Positions 19,338 through 26,918 of a DNA stretch of 58,596 nt are shown here, one piece after another. A program made the translations under genes and the position numbers. The stretch lies in contig NZ_WTVS01000034.1 in the NCBI RefSeq assembly GCF_012911005.2, positions 1 to 58,596 of the forward strand. The letters run 5' to 3'. The DNA is from Aromatoleum toluolicum. Its GTDB lineage: Bacteria; Pseudomonadota; Gammaproteobacteria; Burkholderiales; Rhodocyclaceae. The stretch's first letter is position 1; each line of letters starts with the position of its first letter. Under the pieces are notes generated by a model. It had not been told where the DNA came from. It saw nothing but the letters and a program-made list of their open reading frames with translations, and did no database searches.

Positions 19338-21308
19338 TCACCGCCCCCGCAGCAACCGCCCTTCGGCCTGCTCGAGGTCGGCGGGCACGCCCATCAGGAC
19401 GACGACATCGCCCGCCTGCATCAGCGTTTCCGCACTCGGCGCGAGACCGCGGATGTTGCGTCGGCGCACGGCCGACACGGTCACGCCGAACTCGTCGAGC
19501 GACATCGCCCCCAGGGTGCGACCGACCGCGTGCGCACCGGCCGGCAGCGTCACCGGATGCAGCCGCACCTGGCGCGACTCGGGACCATCCGCAGCATCGG
19601 AAGTGCCATGGAAGAAGCCGCGCATGAGCGCGTAGCGCTGGTTGCGCACGTCGCGGATGCGCCGCACGACGCGATTGAGGGGCACGCCAACGAGCGCGAG
19701 GGCGTGCGACGCAAGCATGATGCTGCCCTCGAACGCCTCCGGCACGACTTCGGCAGCGCCGCCCTGCGACAGCCGATCCATGTCCTTCTCGTCCGAGGCG
19801 CGCGTGACGACGGGCAGGTCCGGCCGCAGCGCGAGCGCGCGATGGAGCACGCGCAACGCAGCCTCGACCTCGCCGAAGGAGATCACCAGCGCGCTCGCGC
19901 GCATGATGCCGGCAGCCATCAGCGTCTCGTGGCGCGAAGCGTCGCCGTAGACCACCGTGTCGCCGGCCGCCGCTGCCTCGCGCACACGCTCGGGGTCGAG
20001 ATCCAGCGCGACGTAGCTGACGTCCTCCTGCTCGAGGAAGCGCGCCATGTACTGCCCACTGCGCCCGTAGCCGCAGACGATGATGTGCTTGCTGGTATTC
20101 ATCGACTGCGCCGCGACGCGCGTCAGCTCCATCGAGCGCAGCAGCCATTCGGACGCGACGAAGCGCAGCACGATCCGGTCGCTCGCCTGCACGACCAGGG
20201 GCGCGAGCAGCATCGACACGACCAGTGCGGCGACCGTGGTCTGCAGCAGCTCCGGCGCCACCAGGCCGAGACCGTCGATCTGCGACACCAGCACGAAGCC
20301 GAATTCGCCACCCGCGCACAGCCACAGGCCGGTGCGCAGCGCCGTCCCGGCGGAGGAGCCGAAGGCGCGCGAGGCCGCGAACACGATCGCGCACTTCACG
20401 ACCAGCAGCGCTGCGACCATGCCCAGCACCGCGAACAGGTGGCTCGCGATCACATGGACATCGAGGAACATGCCGACCGTGACGAAGAACAGCCCCAGCA
20501 GCACGTCGCGGAAAGGCTTGATGTCCTCCTCGACCTGATAGCGGAACTCGGTCTCGGAAATCAGCATGCCGGCAAGAAAGGCACCGAGGGCGAGCGACAG
20601 ACCGACCAGTTGCGAGAGCCATGCCAGCCCCAGCGTGATCAGCAGCACATTGAGCATGAAGAGTTCGCCCGAGCGGCGCCGCGCGACGATGGTGAACCAC
20701 GCGCGCATCAGCCGCTGGCCGAAGCCGAGCACCAAGGTGAGCAGAACGACGGCCTTCAGGGCCGCGATCCCAAGCGTTTCCGCCAGCGCCTCGGCCGGCT
20801 GCGACAGCGCCGGGATCAGGATCAGCAGCGGCACCACGGCAATGTCCTGAAACAACAGCACACCCATGGTCTCGCGCCCGTGCTTGCTGTCGAGCTCCAT
20901 CCGGTCGGAAAGGAGCTTGGACAGGATCGCGGTCGACGACATCGCCAGCGTGCCACCCAGTGCGAGGGAGGCCCCCCAGCCGAGACCGAACAGGTGCCCC
21001 ACCGACATCACCAGCGCGATGCAACCGAGCACCTGGGCAGAGCCGAGCCCGAACACCGTCCGTTTCATCGCCAGCAAGCGCGGCAGCGAGAATTCGAGAC
21101 CGATCGAGAACATCAGGAACACGACACCGAACTCGGCGAGATGGCTCGCACCGTCCGAGGCCGGCACCAGCTTCAGCGCGTGCGGCCCCACCGCCGCGCC
21201 GACCAGCAGATAACCGAGCACGGGCGGCAGATTCAGGCTGCGGAAGATCGCCACCGTGACGACCGCCGCGGCCAGCAGGAGGAGAACCAACTCCAGGGTA
21301 TTCGGCAT
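19338..21308 (-). CDS. CPA2-family monovalent cation:proton antiporter with RCK domains
   Basis: 656 residues. An N-terminal Na+/H+ exchanger domain of about twelve membrane segments covers about 1-390 (PPVLGYLLVGAAVGPHAL; LFQDIAVVPLL). An RCK_N nucleotide-binding domain starts near 410 (IIVCGYGRSGQYMARFLEQ), and a TrkA-C-type domain ends the protein (PVTLPAGAHAVGRTLGAMS). This is the KefB/KefC/YbaL-like layout for K+/H+ exchange; the NAD-binding domain implies redox or nucleotide gating. It is divergent from kdsD with 145 bp between. No KefF/G partner is visible. Confidence 0.9.
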   Translation of the reverse strand: MPNTLELVLLLLAAAVVTVAIFRSLNLPPVLGYLLVGAAVGPHALKLVPASDGASHLAEFGVVFLMFSIGLEFSLPRLLAMKRTVFGLGSAQVLGCIALVMSVGHLFGLGWGASLALGGTLAMSSTAILSKLLSDRMELDSKHGRETMGVLLFQDIAVVPLLILIPALSQPAEALAETLGIAALKAVVLLTLVLGFGQRLMRAWFTIVARRRSGELFMLNVLLITLGLAWLSQLVGLSLALGAFLAGMLISETEFRYQVEEDIKPFRDVLLGLFFVTVGMFLDVHVIASHLFAVLGMVAALLVVKCAIVFAASRAFGSSAGTALRTGLWLCAGGEFGFVLVSQIDGLGLVAPELLQTTVAALVVSMLLAPLVVQASDRIVLRFVASEWLLRSMELTRVAAQSMNTSKHIIVCGYGRSGQYMARFLEQEDVSYVALDLDPERVREAAAAGDTVVYGDASRHETLMAAGIMRASALVISFGEVEAALRVLHRALALRPDLPVVTRASDEKDMDRLSQGGAAEVVPEAFEGSIMLASHALALVGVPLNRVVRRIRDVRNQRYALMRGFFHGTSDAADGPESRQVRLHPVTLPAGAHAVGRTLGAMSLDEFGVTVSAVRRRNIRGLAPSAETLMQAGDVVVLMGVPADLEQAEGRLLRGR

Positions 21309-21453
21309 GGGGCTCCGCGTTGTGCATCGGGTTCGGCGGACCCCGCTTCAGGTATACTCATCCGCCTTGGTGCGCTGCAGCGTCGCCCGATTATCGACGA
21401 CTCATACTGCGCAGCGCCATCTATAAAAGAAAAGTGTAACCGCTCCGAACGCC
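21309..21453. promoter_or_regulatory. Divergent promoter region between antiporter gene and kdsD
   Basis: TATACT at about 21353 and TATAAA at about 21423 are -10-like hexamers on the plus strand for kdsD; neither has a good -35. GTATAC is palindromic and could also serve the antiporter gene. Confidence 0.25.
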
Positions 21454-22449
21454 ATGAACCCACCCCTGCCCAAATCCGCGCGGGACGCCGGCGCCATCTC
21501 CCTCGCGCGGCGCGTGCTGCGCATCGAGGCCGATGCTGTCATCGCCCTCGCTGACCGTCTCGGCGCCGAATTCGAGCAGGCGGTGGACCTGATCCTGCAG
21601 CGCCGCGGGCGCGTCATCGTCACCGGCATCGGCAAGTCGGGCCACATCGGCCGCAAGCTCGCGGCCACCCTCGCCAGCACCGGCACCCCGGCCTATTTCG
21701 TGCATGCGGCGGAAGCCGCGCACGGCGACCTCGGGATGATCACGCCCGAAGACATCGTGATCGCGCTGTCGAACTCGGGCGCGAGCGAGGAAGTGCTCAC
21801 CATCGTGCCGCTGGTCAAGCGCCAGGGCGCAAAGCTCATCTCGATCACCGGCCGGCCGGAATCGCCGCTCGCACGCGAGGCCGACGTGCATCTCGACGCC
21901 GCCGTGGCCGAGGAAGCCTGCCCGCTGAACCTTGCCCCGACGGCGAGCACCACCGCGGCGCTCGCGCTCGGCGACGCCCTTGCGGTGGCGCTGCTCGACG
22001 CGCGCGGCTTCGGCGCGGACGATTTCGCACGCTCGCATCCGGGCGGCAGCCTGGGCCGCCGCCTGCTGACTCACGTCAGCGACGTGATGCGCCCGCGCGA
22101 GGGCGTGCCGCAGGTATCCGAAGACGCCTCGATGATGGCCGCGCTGATCGAGATGTCGCGCGGCGGCATGGGCATGACCGCCGTGGTCGGCGCCGACGGC
22201 CGCCCAATCGGCATCTTCACCGACGGCGACCTGCGCCGGGCGCTGGAACGCGGCTGCGACGCGCGCAGCGCCACGATCGCCGAGGTGATGACGCGCAACC
22301 CGCGCAGCATCGGCCCGGACGCGCTCGCCGCGGCGGCCGCGGAGGTGATGGAACGGCAACGCATCAACCAACTGCTCGTGGTGGATCATCACGGCGCCCT
22401 CGCCGGGGCGTTGACGACCCACGACCTCATGCTGGCGAAGGTGATCTGA
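21454..22449 (+). CDS. kdsD: D-arabinose-5-phosphate isomerase
   Basis: 331 residues: a SIS domain (about 40-180; VIVTGIGKSGHIGRKLAATL and ALSNSGASEEVLTI) followed by two CBS domains (VSDVMRPREGVPQVSED and IAEVMTRNPRSIGPDALA). It converts ribulose 5-phosphate to arabinose 5-phosphate for KDO synthesis. Its TGA overlaps an ATG that opens only a 13-codon reading frame, where the next pathway gene kdsC normally sits. lptC follows after 51 bp. Confidence 0.96.
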   Translation: MNPPLPKSARDAGAISLARRVLRIEADAVIALADRLGAEFEQAVDLILQRRGRVIVTGIGKSGHIGRKLAATLASTGTPAYFVHAAEAAHGDLGMITPEDIVIALSNSGASEEVLTIVPLVKRQGAKLISITGRPESPLAREADVHLDAAVAEEACPLNLAPTASTTAALALGDALAVALLDARGFGADDFARSHPGGSLGRRLLTHVSDVMRPREGVPQVSEDASMMAALIEMSRGGMGMTAVVGADGRPIGIFTDGDLRRALERGCDARSATIAEVMTRNPRSIGPDALAAAAAEVMERQRINQLLVVDHHGALAGALTTHDLMLAKVI

Positions 22450-22500
22450 TGCGCGCCGCCCTGCCCGCCCGTACGACCTGCACCGTCTGACGCCCCAGCC

Positions 22501-23082
22501 GTGAAACCGTCCATCCAGCAACTCTATCCCCTCGCCGGCCTGATCATCGTGGCCGGTGCGTCGCTCTGGCTGGAGCGGGTCACCACTGACGACGAGACCC
22601 GCCCGTCGTCGCGGACGCGCCAGGAACCGGACTTCGTCGCCGAACAGACGCGCCTCATCGCCTTCGACCGCAACGGGCGCCAGCACTACGAACTGCTCGC
22701 AGACAAGATCACACACCACCCGCAGACGGATGCCACGGCGCTCGAGCGCCCCCGCCTGCGCTACGAGGTCGACGGGCGCGAACTGCACCTCAGTTCGCAA
22801 CAGGGCGAAGTGCTCCGCGAGGGCGACGAGGTACGCCTGGCCGGCGACGTGCGTGCGCGGCGCGATGCGGTCGCAGGCAGCCCGGAAATGACCCTCGCGT
22901 CCGCCTCGCTCACGATCTGGCCCGAAGAGGAACGTGCCGCGACGTCCGACCCGGTCGCGATCACCCAGGGCGCGAGCACGGCCCACGCGAACGGCATGAA
23001 ATCCGACAACATCTTCGGCTCGCTCGAACTCATCGGCAATGCGCGCGTGCATATCCCGCGCTCCAACCGGAACCCACCATGA
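22501..23082 (+). CDS. lptC: LPS export ABC transporter periplasmic protein LptC
   Basis: 193 residues with a GTG start at 22501. A membrane anchor (LYPLAGLIIVAGASLWL) is followed by an OstA-like beta-jellyroll domain (LIAFDRNGRQHYELLADKI; GRELHLSSQQGEVL). LptC links the inner-membrane LptBFG pump to LptA in the LPS bridge. It overlaps lptA by 4 bp. Confidence 0.92.
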   Translation: MKPSIQQLYPLAGLIIVAGASLWLERVTTDDETRPSSRTRQEPDFVAEQTRLIAFDRNGRQHYELLADKITHHPQTDATALERPRLRYEVDGRELHLSSQQGEVLREGDEVRLAGDVRARRDAVAGSPEMTLASASLTIWPEEERAATSDPVAITQGASTAHANGMKSDNIFGSLELIGNARVHIPRSNRNPP

Positions 23083-23627
23083 TGCGCACCTCCCTCCCCG
23101 CCCTGCTGGCGCTCGCTCTCGGCCTGCTGTCGCAACCCGTACTCGCCGAGCGCGCCGACCGTGACCAGCCCGTCAACATCGAGGCCAACCGCGTCACCGT
23201 CGACGACCGCAACAAGGTCCACGTCTTCGAAGGCGATGTCGTCCTGACCCAGGGCACCCTGGTGATCAAGGGCGCAAAGCTGGTCGTGACCCAAGGCCCG
23301 GACGGCTTCCAGTCGGGCGTCGCGACCGGCAGCGAGAAACGGCTCGCGAACTTCCGCCAGAAGCGCGAAGGCAGCAACGAATACGTCGAAGGCGAGGCCG
23401 AGCGTATCGAGTACGACAGCCGCGCCGAACGGGCCCGCCTGTTCAACCAGGCCCACGTGAAGTCCGGCGCCGACGAAGTGCGCGGCCACTACATCGAGTA
23501 CGACTCGCTGAGCGAGAACTATCTGGTCACAAACCAGCCCGGCAAGACCGAGACGCGCGCAACCGGCGACGGGCGCGTGCGCGCGGTGATCCAGCCCAAG
23601 AATTCCGGCACCGAGAAGTCCAACTGA
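23079..23627 (+). CDS. lptA: LPS transport periplasmic protein LptA
   Basis: 182 residues. A signal peptide ends around [11 protein letters not shown]; the OstA/LptA domain follows ([36 protein letters not shown]). LptA forms the periplasmic bridge that carries LPS to LptDE. In most betaproteobacteria lptB follows; here an enoyl-CoA hydratase gene follows 29 bp later instead. Confidence 0.94.
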   Translation: MMRTSLPALLALALGLLSQPVLAERADRDQPVNIEANRVTVDDRNKVHVFEGDVVLTQGTLVIKGAKLVVTQGPDGFQSGVATGSEKRLANFRQKREGSNEYVEGEAERIEYDSRAERARLFNQAHVKSGADEVRGHYIEYDSLSENYLVTNQPGKTETRATGDGRVRAVIQPKNSGTEKSN

Positions 23628-23656
23628 CCGCTTCACCCTGCTACGGAGGAGACTGC

Positions 23657-24433
23657 ATGGAGTACAGCAACATCATCGTCGAAACGCGCGGACGAGTCGG
23701 ACTGATAACGCTCAATCGCCCGAAGGCGATGAACGCCCTCAACGACCAGTTGATCGATGAAGTCGGCGACGCGCTCGACGCCTTCGAGAAGGACGAGGGC
23801 ATCGGCGCGATCGTCATCACCGGCTCGGAAAAGGCGTTCGCCGCAGGTGCGGACATCGGCGCGATGGCCAACTACTCGCACATGGACGCCTACAAGGGCG
23901 ACTACATCACGCGCAACTGGGAGCGCCTGAAGAGCTGCCGCAAGCCGATCATCGCGGCGGTCGCCGGCTTCGCGCTGGGCGGCGGATGCGAACTGGCGAT
24001 GATGTGCGACATGATCTTCGCCGCCGACACCGCGAAGTTCGGCCAGCCCGAGGTCAAGCTCGGCATCCTGCCCGGCGCCGGCGGCACGCAGCGCCTGCCG
24101 CGCGCGATCGGCAAGGCGAAGGCGATGGACATGTGCCTCACAGCACGCATGATGGACGCCGCCGAGGCCGAACGTGCCGGCCTCGTTGCGCGCATCGTTC
24201 CAGCGGACCGGCTCGTCGACGAGGCGATCGAGGCCGCCGCGGTCATCGCCGGCTTCTCGCTGCCGATCATCATAATGATCAAGGAATCGGTCAACCGCGC
24301 GTTCGAAAGCCCCCTCAGCGAGGGCCTGCTGTTCGAACGCCGCACCTTCCATTCGGCCTTCGGCCTGGAAGACCAGAAGGAAGGCATGGCCGCCTTCGTC
24401 GAGAAGCGCAAGCCGGTCTTCAAGCATCGCTGA
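23657..24433 (+). CDS. Enoyl-CoA hydratase
   Basis: 258 residues with a strong GGAGGA ribosome site. Crotonase-fold motifs include [12 protein letters not shown] (oxyanion hole), [16 protein letters not shown], and both catalytic glutamates in [16 protein letters not shown] and [12 protein letters not shown]. With both acids present, a 2-enoyl-CoA hydratase of the FadB1/PaaF/Crt type is likely. Its position before a phasin gene suggests a link to beta-oxidation or polyhydroxyalkanoate metabolism, which is inference. Confidence 0.92.
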   Translation: MEYSNIIVETRGRVGLITLNRPKAMNALNDQLIDEVGDALDAFEKDEGIGAIVITGSEKAFAAGADIGAMANYSHMDAYKGDYITRNWERLKSCRKPIIAAVAGFALGGGCELAMMCDMIFAADTAKFGQPEVKLGILPGAGGTQRLPRAIGKAKAMDMCLTARMMDAAEAERAGLVARIVPADRLVDEAIEAAAVIAGFSLPIIIMIKESVNRAFESPLSEGLLFERRTFHSAFGLEDQKEGMAAFVEKRKPVFKHR

Positions 24434-24441
24434 TGCTTTTT

Positions 24442-24467
24442 GCGTCGCCGCAATCCTGCGGCGACGC
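24442..24467 (+). terminator. Hairpin after enoyl-CoA hydratase
   Basis: GCGTCGCCGC (24442-24451) and GCGGCGACGC (24458-24467) form a perfect 10-bp stem with a 6-nt loop, 8 bp after the stop. There is no downstream T-tract. Confidence 0.5.
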
Positions 24468-24558
24468 CCTCCCCCGGTAATTTTCGTGTAACCTTCGCGG
24501 CGCATGCTGCGTAGCGGCATTGATGCCAATGGCACGGAGCTGCAATATTCCGTTCGGC

Positions 24559-24581
24559 ATTTGTTTCATAATGAAACAAAT
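24559..24581. promoter_or_regulatory. 23-bp palindrome upstream of phasin promoter
   Basis: ATTTGTTTCAT (24559-24569) and ATGAAACAAAT (24571-24581) are perfect 11-bp inverted repeats around one central base. It lies 76 bp upstream of the phasin -35 box in an AT-rich island. It resembles a dimeric repressor operator. Confidence 0.55.
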
Positions 24582-24636
24582 AAAAAACAGCTACATAGAA
24601 CAGCCAGAGACATCCGCACGATTTGTAAAAATTTTA

Positions 24637-24651
24637 TTGTGCGACGCACAA
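24637..24651. promoter_or_regulatory. Operator-like palindrome next to phasin -35 box
   Basis: TTGTGCGACGCACAA is a perfect 7-bp inverted repeat around one base, ending 6 bp before the -35 hexamer. Its core TGCGACGCAC recurs at 24697-24706 just downstream of the -10. This suits a regulator such as PhaR, though no PhaR gene is in the window. Confidence 0.5.
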
Positions 24652-24657
24652 AACCGC

Positions 24658-24685
24658 TTGACACGCAGTTGCGTGCACCTATAAT
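24658..24685 (+). promoter_or_regulatory. Consensus sigma-70 promoter of the phasin gene
   Basis: TTGACA (24658-24663) and TATAAT (24680-24685) match both consensus hexamers exactly, with a 16-bp spacer. The predicted start near 24692 gives a leader of about 77 nt before the phasin ATG. Confidence 0.85.
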
Positions 24686-24696
24686 CGAATCCATGC

Positions 24697-24706
24697 TGCG
24701 ACGCAC
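24697..24706. promoter_or_regulatory. Second TGCGACGCAC site downstream of phasin -10
   Basis: An exact 10-bp repeat of the core of the 24637-24651 palindrome, placed at about the transcription start, where a bound repressor would block initiation. Confidence 0.45.
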
Positions 24707-24768
24707 CAAGCACTCCGGCCGTTGCGAAGCAAACCGAATCCAAACGTAACCTTCATCAGGAGATGAAA

Positions 24769-25329
24769 ATGTTTGCAACTCCCGAGCAGTTCGCCGCCAC
24801 CAACAAAGCCAACGTCGAGACCCTGCTGACCCTGGCCAACAACGCCTTCGCCAGCGCCGAGCGTTTCGCCGCCCTGAACCTGAACACCGCCCGTTCGATC
24901 CTCGAAGACGGCTTGGCCAACTCCAAGGCCCTTCTCGGCGCCAAGGACGCCCAGGAATTCCTGGGTCTGCAGGCCGCGCTGGTTCAGCCGCTGGTCGAGA
25001 AGGCCGTGGCCTACAACCGCAGCGTCTATGAAATCGCTTCGCAAGGTCAGGAAGAAGTCTCGAAGCTGGTCGAAGCCCAGATCGCCGAGCTGAACAAGAG
25101 CCTGGCCGCTGCCCTCGACAAGGCTGCCAAGTCGGCTCCGGCCGGTTCGGACGTCGCCGTTGCCGCCGTCAAGTCGGCCATCGCCGCCGCCAACAGCGCC
25201 TACGACAGCGTCAGCAAGGCTGCCAAGCAGGTCGCCGAGATCGCCGAAGCGAACGTCGCTGCAGCGACCAACGCCACCGTCAAGGCAGTGAGCGCCACCG
25301 CCAAGACCTCGTCGAAGAAGGCTGCCTGA
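24769..25329 (+). CDS. Phasin family protein
   Basis: 186 residues from the ATG at 24769, which has AGGAG 6 nt upstream; the ATG at 24763 abuts the ribosome site and is less likely. MFATPEQFAATNKANVETL is the classic phasin_2 N-terminus, followed by a helical amphipathic body and an Ala/Lys-rich C-terminus. Phasins coat polyhydroxyalkanoate granules and control their size. The exact-consensus promoter and the low-diversity codon use (gcc, aag, ctg) fit a highly expressed protein. A strong terminator follows. Confidence 0.93.
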   Translation: MFATPEQFAATNKANVETLLTLANNAFASAERFAALNLNTARSILEDGLANSKALLGAKDAQEFLGLQAALVQPLVEKAVAYNRSVYEIASQGQEEVSKLVEAQIAELNKSLAAALDKAAKSAPAGSDVAVAAVKSAIAAANSAYDSVSKAAKQVAEIAEANVAAATNATVKAVSATAKTSSKKAA

Positions 25330-25381
25330 TCGCCGTCTGATCGAATCGACGCGCCAGCCCCGCTCGGGGCGGCGCGGCAAC

Positions 25382-25415
25382 AAAAAGCCCCGCAGAGCGA
25401 TCTGCGGGGCTTTTT
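25382..25415. terminator. Strong bidirectional intrinsic terminator
   Basis: AAAAAGCCCCGCAGA (25382-25396) and TCTGCGGGGCTTTTT (25401-25415) are perfectly complementary with a GCGA loop. T-tracts exist on both strands, so it ends both the phasin transcript and the convergent pilU transcript. The 25416-25580 stretch before pilU holds nothing else recognisable. Confidence 0.92.
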
Positions 25416-25580
25416 GCTTTACGGCAGAAATCGTGCGGGCGGAGGTCCGTGCGGCCGCGAACCATCACGCCGACAATCCATTAGGGACAACTGTTCGCGC
25501 TGAACTCGGCGAAGGACAGTGGCAGTGCCACGGCAGGCTCAGCACAAACGGTACGGGTTGCTGGATTGACCACTCCCCGC

Positions 25581-26792
25581 CTAGCCGGCGACCTTGGCGC
25601 CCGGAACGGCCGCCCCCTCCGTCTCATCTTCCTCGCCCTTCTCCTCCTCGATCGACAGGCTCAGCTCCGCGGCCGCAGAGGTCTTCGGCTGGCCGCGCTC
25701 GGCCTTCAGCTTGATCTGCAGGCGCAGCTCGTTGGTCGAGTCGGCGTTGCGGATTGCCTCCTCGTAGCTGACGAATCCGGCGTCGTAGAGGTCGAACAGC
25801 GCCTGGTCGAAAGTGCACATACCCAGCTCGCGCGACTTCGCCATGATCTCCTTGATGGACTGGAACTGTCCCTTGAATATCATCTCGGCGATCGTCGGCG
25901 TGTTGAGCAGGATCTCGATCGCTGCCTTGCGCCCCTTGCCATCCTCGGTGCGGATCAGGCGCTGCGACACGATCGCGCGCAGGTTCGACGACAGATCCAT
26001 GAGCAGCTGGTTGCGCCGCTCCTCGGGGAAGAAGTTCACGATCCGGTCTATCGTCTGGTTCGCGTTGTTCGCGTGCAGCGTACCCAGGCACAGGTGGCCA
26101 GTCTCGGCGAAGGCGATCGCATGCTCCATCGTCTCGCGGTCGCGGATCTCGCCGATCAGGATCACGTCGGGAGCCTGGCGCAGCGTGTTCTTCAGCGCAT
26201 GCTCCCACGAATGCGTATCGACGCCGACCTCGCGGTGTGTGACGAGGCACTGCTTGTTGCGATGGACGTACTCGACCGGATCCTCGACGGTGATGATGTG
26301 GCCAGGCCCCGAGCTGTTGCGGTGATCGATCATTGCCGCGAGCGTCGTCGACTTGCCCGAACCCGTGCCGCCCACAACCAGCACGAGGCCGCGCTTGGTC
26401 AGGATGATTTCCTTGAGCACTTCCGGCAGGCCGAGCTTGGCAAGCGTGGGGATCTCGGATGCGATGGTGCGAATGACCATGCCGACGTGCTGCTGCTGGA
26501 CGAAGACGTTCACGCGGAAACGGCACATTCCGGGGATGGAGATTGCGAAATTGCACTCCATCTCGGCCTCGAACTCTTGGCGCTGGCGATCGTTCATCAG
26601 GCTCAGCGCGAGCGAGCGCGTGATGTCGGGCGTCAGCCGCTGCTGGCTGAGCGCCTTCATCGTGCCATGCGCCTTCACGGTCGGAGGGAAATCCACCGAG
26701 ATGAACAGGTCGGACCCGTCCATCTGGTGCATCGCGTTGAGCAGCCTGTGCATGTAGGTGCGGGCTTCTTCTATGCCCAGGACGGACGACAT
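25581..26792 (-). CDS. pilU: PilT/PilU type IV pilus retraction ATPase (PilU-like)
   Basis: 403 residues. Walker A is GGTGSGKSTTLAAMIDH, the Asp box VEDPVEYVH, Walker B DVILIGEIRDRETMEHA, and the His box GHLCLGTLHANNANQT. The acidic C-terminal extension (EEEKGEEDETEG) and the DLFISVDFPPTVKAHG start favour PilU over PilT. PilU is an accessory retraction motor for twitching. pilT is not adjacent upstream here; instead a histidine kinase gene lies 126 bp upstream on the same strand. Confidence 0.9.
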   Translation of the reverse strand: MSSVLGIEEARTYMHRLLNAMHQMDGSDLFISVDFPPTVKAHGTMKALSQQRLTPDITRSLALSLMNDRQRQEFEAEMECNFAISIPGMCRFRVNVFVQQQHVGMVIRTIASEIPTLAKLGLPEVLKEIILTKRGLVLVVGGTGSGKSTTLAAMIDHRNSSGPGHIITVEDPVEYVHRNKQCLVTHREVGVDTHSWEHALKNTLRQAPDVILIGEIRDRETMEHAIAFAETGHLCLGTLHANNANQTIDRIVNFFPEERRNQLLMDLSSNLRAIVSQRLIRTEDGKGRKAAIEILLNTPTIAEMIFKGQFQSIKEIMAKSRELGMCTFDQALFDLYDAGFVSYEEAIRNADSTNELRLQIKLKAERGQPKTSAAAELSLSIEEEKGEEDETEGAAVPGAKVAG

Positions 26793-26918
26793 AAGGGATC
26801 CTTCAGGGAGCGGCCCGGCGCGAGCGTGCCAGACCGCCGGATTCAGACACGGAAAGCGGAATTTTAGGACATCCCCAGCGAAACCGGATGCAGTGCCGCG
26901 GGCCGATCGGTCCGCGGT

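Noticed and set aside
19281-21554. 757-codon plus-strand open frame opposite the antiporter gene
   Set aside because: The antisense strand encodes a complete CPA2 antiporter with recognisable domains; the plus frame is His/Gln/Arg-rich shadow sequence.
24504-24749. An 81-codon plus-strand open frame upstream of the phasin gene
   Set aside because: It runs through the -35, -10 and palindromic sites of the phasin promoter, has no ribosome site or family resemblance, and is explained as regulatory DNA.
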